Origin: an uncultured Clostridia bacterium
GTDB lineage: Bacteria > Bacillota > Clostridia > TANB77 > CAG-508
Reading direction: 5' to 3'
DNA length: 35,542 nucleotides
Assembly: GCA_904381285.1 (NCBI GenBank)
Contig: CAJFII010000015.1
Location: 1 to 35,542, forward strand
The position numbers and the translations under genes are program-made. The notes beneath the pieces were generated by a model. That model ran no database searches and was not told where the DNA came from. It saw nothing but the letters and a program-made list of their open reading frames with translations. Of the stretch, positions 1 through 8,067 are shown piece by piece (the stretch's first letter is position 1; each line of letters starts with the position of its first letter).

Positions 1-58
1 TGTCTTTTTCAGCAAGTAACATTTCAATTAATCGTAAGATTAAGTCGTATGATGACAT
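1..58 (-). CDS. Start of a small unidentified protein, cut by the left edge
   Basis: The minus strand reads ATG at 58-56 and then 19 codons without a stop (MSSYDLILRLIEMLLAEKD) before the window ends. A strong purine-rich ribosome binding site (GGTGGAAAGGGGG, read on the minus strand) lies just upstream. The opening is short, leucine-rich and amphipathic or membrane-like. The leader and the size of the visible part recall the small holin-like or type I toxin genes of Clostridia, but that is only a resemblance from memory. It could equally be the N-terminus of a longer protein. Only the first residues can be seen. Confidence 0.45.
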   Translation of the reverse strand, partial: MSSYDLILRLIEMLLAEKD

Positions 59-123
59 AGTATGTAACCCCCTTTCCACCCTTGAGTAAGGATTGCCTTT
101 CTGTCAATGAAAAGGTTGCTAAC

Positions 124-152
124 ATATTACAATATTTTACACTAAAAAACAA
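124..152 (-). promoter_or_regulatory. Possible promoter of the left-edge small gene
   Basis: On the minus strand TTGTTT (152-147) and TAATAT (129-124) are separated by 17 bases, with about 65 bases of leader before the ATG at 58. The match is moderate. The rest of 160-340 is AT-rich with no gene that I can see. Confidence 0.3.
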
Positions 153-342
153 GCGAACATAGTAAAAATTTATAATTAATTTATAGTATAAATAAAATAT
201 AAATTATGTGGTTGCAGTAAAATTGCAATAAATTTAGATGGCTATTGAGGAGTATTACAAAGTATCAAAGATAAGAAAATTTATCGAAAATACTATTTTT
301 CAAAAAAGTATTATTATAAAAAAGTTGAATAAAAAATAATAT

Positions 343-371
343 TTGACAAATGCAAAAATATACTATAGTAT
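343..371 (+). promoter_or_regulatory. Promoter of the HD-domain gene
   Basis: A consensus -35 box TTGACA at 343-348 is followed by a TATAGTAT run at 364-371, which gives a -10 with a 15 to 17 base spacer. The start codon at 402 follows an AAGGAGA ribosome binding site at 387-393. Confidence 0.6.
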
Positions 372-401
372 GCTTATAAATTAAGTAAGGAGAATTTATA
401 T

Positions 402-1184
402 ATGATTAATTTTGAACAAGCAAAAGAAGTTTTTAAAAAATATTTACAAGATTATGATTTAGAGCATGGTAAAATTGAACTTAAAATAAGACATACTTAT
501 GGTGTAGTAAGTGCAAGTGAATATATATCAAAAAAACTATTTTTAGATAATGAAAATATAGAATTAGCAAAGTTAATAGCTTTATTACATGATATAGGAA
601 GATTTGAACAAATAAAAAGGTTTGATTGCTTTATAGATAGTAAAACGATAGATCATGCAGTACTAGGAAATGATATTTTATTTAAGGATAATCTAATTAG
701 GAATTTTATTAAAGATACAAAATATGATGATATTATTTCTAAAGCTATATTAAATCACAACAAATTAGAGATAGAAAAAGGTTTAGATGAAATAGAATTA
801 CTTCATGCTAAAATTATAAGGGATGCAGATAAAACAGATAATTTCAGAGTCAAAGCAGAAGAAAATTTTGAAAATGTTATAGATAATGTAACTAAAGAGA
901 TTTTAGAAAATGATGTGATTTCAGACAAAATATTTAATGATTTTATGAATAATAAAGTTATTATTCATAAAGATAGAAAAACATTTATGGATTTTTGGGT
1001 TTCTTACATTGCTTTTATATTCGATTTTAACTTTGTTCCAGGATTAGAATATATTGAAGAAAATGATTATATTAATAAAATAGTAGATAGATTAGATTAT
1101 AAGAATATAGATACAAAAGAAAAAATGGAGAAAATTAAAACTCATGCAAATAAGTATGTGAAAAGTAAATTAAATAAGATTTAG
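402..1184 (+). CDS. HD-domain metal-dependent phosphohydrolase
   Basis: This 260-residue soluble protein is likely a metal-dependent phosphohydrolase of the HD superfamily. The metal-binding pattern is visible: His31, the paired His63-Asp64 in LLHDIGRF, His85, His119 and an Asp pair around 141-143 (RDADKTDNF). There is no signal peptide or membrane segment. HD proteins act on nucleotides, (p)ppGpp, cyclic dinucleotides or other phosphoesters. Nothing in the sequence or the neighbours fixes the substrate, and no RelA/SpoT-type synthetase or GGDEF part is attached. The gene appears monocistronic, with its own promoter upstream and a shared bidirectional terminator downstream. The family call is firm and the substrate is unknown. 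Confidence 0.85.
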   Translation: MINFEQAKEVFKKYLQDYDLEHGKIELKIRHTYGVVSASEYISKKLFLDNENIELAKLIALLHDIGRFEQIKRFDCFIDSKTIDHAVLGNDILFKDNLIRNFIKDTKYDDIISKAILNHNKLEIEKGLDEIELLHAKIIRDADKTDNFRVKAEENFENVIDNVTKEILENDVISDKIFNDFMNNKVIIHKDRKTFMDFWVSYIAFIFDFNFVPGLEYIEENDYINKIVDRLDYKNIDTKEKMEKIKTHANKYVKSKLNKI

Positions 1185-1199
1185 AATAATAAAAAACAA

Positions 1200-1232
1200 A
1201 AACAGGAAAGTATATTAAATACTTTCCTGTTT
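1200..1232. terminator. Bidirectional intrinsic terminator
   Basis: A perfect 14-bp stem (1200-1213 pairing with 1219-1232) has a 5-base loop. An A-rich stretch lies on its left and a T-rich stretch on its right, so it can stop transcription from both convergent genes. Confidence 0.8.
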
Positions 1233-1248
1233 AGTATATTTATTTTAT

Positions 1249-3096
1249 TTAGTTTTTCTTATCTTTTTGTAATTCAGCAAATCTTTTAATTTTCATAGTA
1301 GTTGTCTTTTCAAATTCATCTTTTTTAATTTCAAGTTTCTTAATTGCTTTATATGATGTAAGTTTTTTGTTTACTTTCTTTATTTCATCCCAGATTATCT
1401 TATAAACTTGTTCATCTGTTAAATCTTTTCCATATTTTTCTTCAATTTTTTCATAGTTTGGTATAACTTTTACAGAAATAGTTAATTCTTTAGAACCTTC
1501 TTCTTCTTTTCCGTATACCATACATTCTTTTATTTCTTCAACATTTCCAAGCATTAATTCTATTTCTTCTGGATAAATGTTTTTACCATTTTGAGTTACA
1601 ATTACATTTTTACTTCTTCCAGTTATAAATAAGAAACCGTCTTCATCAAGATATCCTACGTCTCCTGAATTAAACCATCTTTCTCCATTTTCTTCATGTA
1701 TTACTTCTTTAGTTGCTTCTTCATCTTCATAATAACCAATCATTAAAGTATCACTCTTGATGTATACTTCACCCTCACCATTTTCATTAGGATAAGGAAT
1801 TTTTAATTCTGCACAAGTTACAGCTTTTCCGGCAGAACCTACTTTTGGCTCAAATTCAGGAGTTAATGCTGCAATTGGTGCTGTTTCTGTTAAACCATAT
1901 CCCTGTAAGAAAGAGATTCCTATGTCTTGTACCCATTTTCCTACTTTTGCATCAATTGGTGCAGCAGCAGAAACTATAATTCTGATTTTTCCACCTAAGT
2001 TATCATATATTTCTTTGAAAACTTTTCTTTTTATATCTACATTTACACCTTTTAGTGCATTTGTAAGATGAATCATAGACTTAACTAGTTTATCTTTTTT
2101 ACTTTTTACTATATTATCATTTATCTTTTTATATAAGTTTTCTACTAACAATGGAACTGCAAGCATTGCAGTAGGATGTGTTTCTTTTAAATTTGGTACA
2201 ATGTGTTTTAATCCTTCACATACTGCAATAGATGCGCCAACAGACATTGGTAGTAAAAATCCGATACTAGATTCATATGTATGATGTAAAGGTAATACAG
2301 AGAAGAATCTATCATTATGATCTAAGTATACATATGCACTAACAACGTTTACATTTTGAGCTAAGTTTCTATTACATAGCATAACACCTTTTGCTTTTGA
2401 AGTAGTTCCAGATGTGAAGATTAATACTTTAAACTCTTCTGGATCTATTTCGATGTCCATATAACTATTATCACCAGATTCAACAATTCTCTTACCTTGT
2501 TCTATAATATAATTTGCACCAACATCTCTACCATTAATTCCTGCATCTGAATTCATTTCAATAAAGTATTCTACTTCTGGTAAATTATCTTTTACTTTTT
2601 TTATAACTTCTTTTTTCTTAGAAGAATAAATGATAGCACTTGCTTTTGATCTCTTTATAACATTTTCAATTTCATTTGCTGGAAGTTCTTTATCTACAGG
2701 AACAGCAATTCCAACACCACATAACATAGCCATATATGATACATACCAATGATATGTATTTTCTCCAATTATGACTACTCTTTTATCTTTTAAATTTAAT
2801 ATTTTATTTAGACCAGTTCCAAGACCTATTACATCTTGTCTGAATTCTTTATACGTAATTTCTGTAAAAGGTTCTTTATGGTCAAATTTTTCTAACATAA
2901 ATATTTCTTTTTCATACTTTTTAGTAGCTTCATTAAATACTTCTTTAATAGTCTTATAGTTTTTTGCTTCATATTTAATATTTTTATTTTTTTCCTTATG
3001 TTCTTCTATAGTCATTTCTTCTATTTCAGATATTCCCTCCATTTTCAATTTAGGAAATTTGAAATTTGGTATTTTGAAATCTTTTAATATTCTCAC
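1249..3096 (-). CDS. AMP-forming long-chain acyl-CoA synthetase (AMP-binding enzyme)
   Basis: This is an ANL-superfamily adenylating enzyme that activates a carboxylic acid, probably a fatty acid, to acyl-AMP and then acyl-CoA. Numbering from the chosen start, the P-loop TSGTT is at 228-232 in a slightly unusual TSGTTSKAKG (Ser-Lys-Ala instead of the common Gly-x-Pro), YGLTETAP at 400-407, NSGDVGYLDEDG near 476-487 with GR at 493-494, and the catalytic C-terminal Lys in TTTMKIKRF near 602-604. The length of 615 fits long-chain acyl-CoA synthetases. I chose GTG at 3096 because GGAGTGAT sits 8 bases upstream. The longer frame from ATG at 3168 has no ribosome binding site and adds 24 residues atypical of the family. 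Substrate chain length cannot be read. Confidence 0.88.
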   Translation of the reverse strand: MRILKDFKIPNFKFPKLKMEGISEIEEMTIEEHKEKNKNIKYEAKNYKTIKEVFNEATKKYEKEIFMLEKFDHKEPFTEITYKEFRQDVIGLGTGLNKILNLKDKRVVIIGENTYHWYVSYMAMLCGVGIAVPVDKELPANEIENVIKRSKASAIIYSSKKKEVIKKVKDNLPEVEYFIEMNSDAGINGRDVGANYIIEQGKRIVESGDNSYMDIEIDPEEFKVLIFTSGTTSKAKGVMLCNRNLAQNVNVVSAYVYLDHNDRFFSVLPLHHTYESSIGFLLPMSVGASIAVCEGLKHIVPNLKETHPTAMLAVPLLVENLYKKINDNIVKSKKDKLVKSMIHLTNALKGVNVDIKRKVFKEIYDNLGGKIRIIVSAAAPIDAKVGKWVQDIGISFLQGYGLTETAPIAALTPEFEPKVGSAGKAVTCAELKIPYPNENGEGEVYIKSDTLMIGYYEDEEATKEVIHEENGERWFNSGDVGYLDEDGFLFITGRSKNVIVTQNGKNIYPEEIELMLGNVEEIKECMVYGKEEEGSKELTISVKVIPNYEKIEEKYGKDLTDEQVYKIIWDEIKKVNKKLTSYKAIKKLEIKKDEFEKTTTMKIKRFAELQKDKKN

Positions 3097-3210
3097 AAAT
3101 ATCACTCCATTTTTATTTTCTAAAACTATATAGGGAAAATTACCTATACATTTAATATTATTGCACATAATTTAAAATTTGTAAATACAACTGAACAAGT
3201 ATTCTAAGAT

Positions 3211-3226
3211 GTTTTTCTAGAAAAAC
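3211..3226. other. 16-bp perfect palindrome in a divergent intergenic region
   Basis: GTTTTTCTAGAAAAAC is its own reverse complement. It lies between the acyl-CoA synthetase and the first promoter of the adhesin, so it could be an operator for a dimeric regulator. It could also be chance in AT-rich DNA. Confidence 0.35.
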
Positions 3227-3267
3227 TTACGCGTATGCAGAAAACTTATTATATTTTACATAACTTG

Positions 3268-3296
3268 TTGAAAATATAACAAAAATGTTATATAAT
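3268..3296 (+). promoter_or_regulatory. Distal promoter P1 of the adhesin
   Basis: TTGAAA at 3268-3273 and a perfect TATAAT at 3291-3296 are separated by exactly 17 bases. The predicted start is near 3303, immediately before the GGGG that opens the candidate structured leader. Confidence 0.7.
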
Positions 3297-3303
3297 TGTA
3301 ATG

Positions 3304-3378
3304 TAGGGGCTTTTTAAATTTTGAAACATAGAAAACGTCTTTCCGTAAGCGGTTTTTTACAGCTTAAAAATGACCCTT
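3304..3378 (+). promoter_or_regulatory. Candidate structured leader RNA upstream of the adhesin
   Basis: A transcript from P1 would begin close to GGGGCTTTTTAA (about 3306-3317). The distal part, TTAAAAATGACCC (about 3365-3377), can pair with it: GGG with CCC and TTTTTAA with TTAAAAA, leaving small internal bulges. The enclosed segment holds CCGTAAGCGG, a short hairpin followed by six T residues, which could be part of a terminator or attenuator. I do not recognise it as a known riboswitch class. Pairing was judged by eye only. Confidence 0.4.
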
Positions 3379-3399
3379 AAAAATTGGAAAAATACACTA

Positions 3400-3428
3400 T
3401 TGACATTAGAAAATAAGAAAAGTAGAAT
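3400..3428 (+). promoter_or_regulatory. Proximal promoter P2 of the adhesin
   Basis: A perfect TTGACA at 3400-3405 and TAGAAT at 3423-3428 have a 17-base spacer. Transcripts from here would lack the candidate structured leader. The AAAGGAAGG ribosome binding site follows at about 3451-3459. Confidence 0.75.
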
Positions 3429-3466
3429 GTAAATAGTATTATTATATTTTAAAGGAAGGTAAGAAT

Positions 3467-6400
3467 ATGGAAACAAAGAAAATTATTGGGATGTTAATTG
3501 TAAGCTTAATCACAATACTAGCAATTTGCACATTCTTTACAACAAATTCATATGCGGCAGATTCTAGTTATGTATTAGGAATTACAAACGTAAGAGAACC
3601 ACAAAATGGTAAATTAGGTGGGGCATATGGTATTGCTGGACTAAAATCAGATGGAACACCAAATAAAAAAGTATGGAAAATAGTATCATATCCAAATGCG
3701 GGAAATACCATAAATTATGATAATGCTTTTTATTGTATTAAAGCAGAACATGGATTTGTAAGTAATACATCTTCAATTGATGTATCTACAATAAGAAAAA
3801 CTTATGATACAAGTTTTAACATGAAAACACAAAGTGGAGAAGTTCTTAATAGATTAAATGCAATAAATACAGCAACAAGTAAACCAGAGCTAACACAGGA
3901 AACATATAACAAAATAATATGGATATTAGATAATATATATTTACCAAAATCATCAAATGCAGCTCAAAGTAAACAAGAACTAATGGAAGCTGCAGGAATA
4001 ACAGATTATGCAGATGGAGTATTATTAACAGATGATGATATTGAAGTGGTTCAACAATTAGCAATATGGTACTTTACAAATGCTGAAGATTCAAATTACC
4101 ATTCTAATAATGGTAGTGGAGAACCAGTATTATCTGAGATACTATTTAATAATAATACAGGTAAAGACAGCCAATATAAAAGTTTTGCAAATTGGTATGA
4201 TGATGCATTACTAGATATAAGAACTGGAACAACACGTCAATACCAAGCAGAAGACCTATATAAATATTTAATAAGTGAAGCAAACAAAAATGGAAATTAT
4301 ACATCAAATCAAACACCAACATCACCAATAAGTTTAGATAAATCAAGATTTAAAGCAGAACAAGTAGGAGAAAGATACATAATTGGACCATTAAATATAA
4401 CTGTAGACTCAAAAAGACAATACAATATGAGTGAATTAAAATTTAAGGACCAAAATAATAATGATATAGTTCTTACAGGAGAAAACCAATTATTAAATGC
4501 AAATAAAGAAGTTGTTGCAAGTGGAAATATTGCAGATGTTATAGGACAAGATTTTTATATTTCTTTACCAATCACTACATCTATAACAAATGTAACATTT
4601 AGTATAAAAGCAAATTATACAATAACAGATGCAATATATTATACTACTAACCAAAATACATATTTACAAGAACAACCAGTTGTACTTGTTGAAAAAGTTA
4701 CTAAAAATTATGAAGATAATGCAACAGTACAATTACCAAAATTAAGATACTTAGATTTAGCTTTAAGAAAATCTATTACAAAAATAAATGGTGTTGAACC
4801 AACACAAAATAGATTACCACAAGTAGATTATTCAGAATTAGAAGCAGGAACAGATACAACAGCTAAATATAATCATCCAAAAAATGATTTAATAACAGGA
4901 AATGGTCAATTTATAGAATATACAATAACAGTATATAATGAAGGTGAAAAAGACGGATATGCAGCAGAAATAAAAGATTACTTACCAGCAGGAATTGAAT
5001 TTGTGGAACTTGTTTCACCAACAGATAAATATAGTGCAAGTGTTGTTAAAAATGATGATGGAACATCTGTTGTAACAATAACGAATACAGGAAAAAATGT
5101 ATTAGATAGTTACACTTCTGGAATACCTGCAAATGAAAGCTTTACAATAAGATGTAAAGTAACATTGGATGAAGGAACAGAAGATGTAAGACTAGTAAAT
5201 ATAGCTGAAATTACAAAATATTATGATAGTGAAAGTAACTTAGAAACAGACGTGGATAGAGATTCACAAACAGAAAACTTCCCAGATGATTTAAAAAATA
5301 ATTCATATAATGGAAATGGGCAAGAAGGAGAATATATACCAGGACAACAAGATGATGATGATTTTGAGCCTGTAATAATACCAGGAAAATATTTTGATTT
5401 ATCATTAAGAAAATTTATTTCAGCAGTTAATGGTGTAGCACCAGAAGTTAGTAGAGAACCAGAAGTAGATGTAACACCATTAATTACAGGAGAAAGTACA
5501 ACAGCAATATATAATCATCCAAAAGTTCCACTATCTGTTAAAGTTGGAGACATAGTAACATATACAATACGTGTATATAATGAAGGTCAATTAGATGGAT
5601 ATGCAGAAGAAATAACAGATCATTTACCACCACAATTAGAGTTTTTACCAGATGATGAAGACAACATTGCAAATGGTTGGTATTATGATGAAACAGATAC
5701 AAGTTTAAGAACAATAAAAACAAATCACCTATCAAAAGCTGTAGATGCAGATAATATAATTAAAGCATTTGATGGAGAAACATTAGATTATGTAGATATA
5801 ACTGTAAAATGTAGAGTAAAAGATACTGCTACATCAGGAGAAAAGATAACAAATATAGCAGACATAACAGATTTTGCAGATAAAGATGGAGACGAAGTAG
5901 TAGATAGAGATTCTGAGGAAGATAATGTACAATTACCAAGTGATGAAGACTTACCAAATTACAAAGATGAAGAAATAAACAGAGGAGACGAATATATACC
6001 AGGACAAGAAGATGATGATGATTTTGAAAAATTACAAGTACAAATATTTGACTTAGCATTAAGAAAATTCATCACTGCAGTAGATGACGAAAATATAACA
6101 AATAGAGTTCCAGTACCTACAATGGGTGAAGATGGAAACATTGTATATAATCACACAAAAGACCCAGTACAAGTACAAACAAATAATATAGTAACATATA
6201 CAATAAGAGTATATAATGAGGGAGATATTGCAGGTTATGCAGCAGAAATAACAGACGATTTGCCAGAAGGATTATTATTCTTACCAGATAATGAGTTAAA
6301 TGTGACATATCGTTGGAAAATGATAGATAAAAATGGTAATGAAACACAAAATGTAGAAGAAGCTGTAAAAGTAACAACAGATTATCTATCAAAAGAACAA

Positions 6401-7891
6401 GAAGAAACAGAAGGTGAAAATTTACTTGCTACATATAATAAGGAATTAGGAATTACAAGTACAAATCCAGATTATAGAGATGTAAAAATAGCATTTAAAG
6501 TAATTGAACCAAATACATCTGATAGAATTTTAACAAATATTGCTCAAATATCAGAAGATACTGATGAAGATGGAAATCAAATAGATGATGAAGATTCAAC
6601 ACCAGGAAATGATGACATGGAAGAAGACGATATAGATGTTGAACATGTAAAATTAGTATACTTTGATTTAGCATTAAGAAAATTTATTACAAAAGTAGAT
6701 AATTTAGAAATTAATAACAGATATCCAGTACCTACAATGGGTGAAGATGGAAACATTATATATAATCACACAAAAGATCCTGTTGAGGTAGAAAATGGAG
6801 ATATAGTAACATATACAATACGTGTATATAATGAAGGAGAAATGGCTGGATATGCAGCAGAAATAACAGATGATTTACCAGAAGGATTGTTATATCTTCC
6901 AGATAATGAAACAAATATACAATATCGTTGGAAAATGATAGATAGCCAAGGTAATGAAACACAAAATGTAGAAGAAGCTGTAAAAATAACAACAGATTAT
7001 CTATCAAAAGAGCAAGAACAAGAAGAAGGAGCAAATTTATTAAAACCATTTGATAAAGCTGCAGGTATTACAGATCAAAATCCAGATCATAGAGATGTAA
7101 AAATAGCATTTAAAGTAACAGAGCCAAACACATCTGATAGAATTTTGATAAATACAGCAGAAATATCAGAAGATACAGATGAAGATGGAGAACCAGTAGA
7201 TGATGAAGATTCAACACCAGGAAATGATGAAGATGGTGAAGATGATATTGATATTGAAAAAGTAAAAGTAAAATACTTTGATTTAGCTCTTAAAAAATGG
7301 GTAACACAAGCAATTGTGATTGAAGATGGAAAACAAACTATTACAGAGACAGGACATACTGGAGATGAAAACCCTGAACCAGTTGTAAAAGTAGATTTAA
7401 AAGATAAGAAACTAAATAGTGTTACTGTTAAATTTAAATATAAAATTAAAGTTACAAATGAAGGGGAAATCGAAGGATATGTAAAAGAAATTAAAGATCA
7501 CATACCAGAAGGATTAAAATTCTTACCAGAAGATAACCCAGATTGGAAACAAGTATCAGAAGATGTAGTAGCAACAACAAAACTAGAAAATACATTATTA
7601 AAACCAGGAGAAAGTGCTACTGTAGATATTATCTTAACATGGATTAATGGAGACGATAATTTAGGCTTAAAAGTAAATATAGCAGAAATTAGTAAAGATT
7701 ATAATGATAGTGATACACCTGATATAGACTCTACACCAGATAACTTCAAAGAAGGAGAAGACGACATAGATGATGCACCAGTAATATTATCAATAAAAAC
7801 AGGAGAAGCAAGAATATATATTACTTTAGCTGGAATTATATTAGTAACATTAGCTGGTGGAATATTCCTAATTAAAAAATTTGTATTATAA
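3467..7891 (+). CDS. Large surface adhesin with thioester domain and DUF11-like repeats
   Basis: This 1474-residue secreted protein has a signal peptide (about 1-31, ending near SYA-AD). An N-terminal thioester (TQXA-type) domain follows: Cys90 in FYCIKAEHGF and Gln197 in QQLAIWYF match the Cys and Gln that form the internal thioester used for covalent binding to host amines. Five beta-sandwich modules then begin near residues 428, 642, 860, 1065 and 1270. Each opens with a (Y/I)xDLALRKxI-like motif, carries a VYNEGE-like strand, and ends in acidic DxDxxD linkers. They resemble DUF11 or isopeptide-forming fimbrial domains. One membrane helix (about 1449-1468) and a short KKFVL tail end the protein. 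I see no LPXTG sorting motif, so anchoring is probably by the helix. Two promoters and a possible RNA leader lie upstream. Confidence 0.85.
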   Translation: METKKIIGMLIVSLITILAICTFFTTNSYAADSSYVLGITNVREPQNGKLGGAYGIAGLKSDGTPNKKVWKIVSYPNAGNTINYDNAFYCIKAEHGFVSNTSSIDVSTIRKTYDTSFNMKTQSGEVLNRLNAINTATSKPELTQETYNKIIWILDNIYLPKSSNAAQSKQELMEAAGITDYADGVLLTDDDIEVVQQLAIWYFTNAEDSNYHSNNGSGEPVLSEILFNNNTGKDSQYKSFANWYDDALLDIRTGTTRQYQAEDLYKYLISEANKNGNYTSNQTPTSPISLDKSRFKAEQVGERYIIGPLNITVDSKRQYNMSELKFKDQNNNDIVLTGENQLLNANKEVVASGNIADVIGQDFYISLPITTSITNVTFSIKANYTITDAIYYTTNQNTYLQEQPVVLVEKVTKNYEDNATVQLPKLRYLDLALRKSITKINGVEPTQNRLPQVDYSELEAGTDTTAKYNHPKNDLITGNGQFIEYTITVYNEGEKDGYAAEIKDYLPAGIEFVELVSPTDKYSASVVKNDDGTSVVTITNTGKNVLDSYTSGIPANESFTIRCKVTLDEGTEDVRLVNIAEITKYYDSESNLETDVDRDSQTENFPDDLKNNSYNGNGQEGEYIPGQQDDDDFEPVIIPGKYFDLSLRKFISAVNGVAPEVSREPEVDVTPLITGESTTAIYNHPKVPLSVKVGDIVTYTIRVYNEGQLDGYAEEITDHLPPQLEFLPDDEDNIANGWYYDETDTSLRTIKTNHLSKAVDADNIIKAFDGETLDYVDITVKCRVKDTATSGEKITNIADITDFADKDGDEVVDRDSEEDNVQLPSDEDLPNYKDEEINRGDEYIPGQEDDDDFEKLQVQIFDLALRKFITAVDDENITNRVPVPTMGEDGNIVYNHTKDPVQVQTNNIVTYTIRVYNEGDIAGYAAEITDDLPEGLLFLPDNELNVTYRWKMIDKNGNETQNVEEAVKVTTDYLSKEQEETEGENLLATYNKELGITSTNPDYRDVKIAFKVIEPNTSDRILTNIAQISEDTDEDGNQIDDEDSTPGNDDMEEDDIDVEHVKLVYFDLALRKFITKVDNLEINNRYPVPTMGEDGNIIYNHTKDPVEVENGDIVTYTIRVYNEGEMAGYAAEITDDLPEGLLYLPDNETNIQYRWKMIDSQGNETQNVEEAVKITTDYLSKEQEQEEGANLLKPFDKAAGITDQNPDHRDVKIAFKVTEPNTSDRILINTAEISEDTDEDGEPVDDEDSTPGNDEDGEDDIDIEKVKVKYFDLALKKWVTQAIVIEDGKQTITETGHTGDENPEPVVKVDLKDKKLNSVTVKFKYKIKVTNEGEIEGYVKEIKDHIPEGLKFLPEDNPDWKQVSEDVVATTKLENTLLKPGESATVDIILTWINGDDNLGLKVNIAEISKDYNDSDTPDIDSTPDNFKEGEDDIDDAPVILSIKTGEARIYITLAGIILVTLAGGIFLIKKFVL
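4748..7770 (+). repeat. Five tandem DUF11-like coding repeats within the adhesin
   Basis: The five modules have a period of roughly 205-217 residues. Modules three and four are the closest: both contain PVPTMGEDGNI and YNHTKDPV, and both contain ENxTQNVEEAVK-like segments with nearly the same DNA (around 6113-6170 and 6728-6785). The first and last modules have diverged most. Confidence 0.8.
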
Positions 7892-7910
7892 TATAAATAA
7901 CCTTGAATAA

Positions 7911-7942
7911 AAAAGGAATTGCAAAGTTTTGCAATTCCTTTT
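7911..7942 (+). terminator. Intrinsic terminator of the adhesin
   Basis: AAAAGGAATTGCAAA at 7911-7925 pairs with TTTGCAATTCCTTTT at 7928-7942, a near-perfect long stem with a minimal loop. The stem ends in T residues. Confidence 0.75.
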
Positions 7943-7969
7943 GAACTTTAGGGACGTTCCTTAAAGTTC
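7943..7969. repeat. Short palindromic hairpin abutting the terminator
   Basis: GAACTTTA (7943-7950) pairs with TAAAGTTC (7962-7969), enclosing GGGACGTTCC, which itself nearly folds back. The GGGACGTTCC core recalls dispersed REP-like palindromes in clostridial intergenic DNA. Only one copy occurs in this window. Confidence 0.4.
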
Positions 7970-8005
7970 ATCCCAGAAAATGTAAAGTAAAATTTAAATA
8001 TATTG

Positions 8006-8034
8006 TTTACAACTAAAAATGCTTATGATATAAT
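8006..8034 (+). promoter_or_regulatory. Promoter of the anchored three-repeat protein
   Basis: TTTACA at 8006-8011 and a perfect TATAAT at 8029-8034 are separated by 17 bases. An AGAGGTG ribosome binding site follows before the ATG at 8068. Confidence 0.65.
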
Positions 8035-8067
8035 TTTTTTTGAATTGGAAAGAGGTGTAAAAATTAA

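Noticed and set aside
3846..7049. Many long leucine/histidine-rich frames on the minus strand within the adhesin (and similar ones at 24696-25766 and 32898-33626)
   Set aside because: They are mirror frames of acidic, Asn/Thr/Glu-rich repeat genes with AT-rich codons. They lack ribosome binding sites and protein-like composition.
7790..7891. LPXTG sortase signal at the adhesin C-terminus
   Set aside because: The tail has a hydrophobic helix and KKFVL, but no LPXTG or close variant precedes it.
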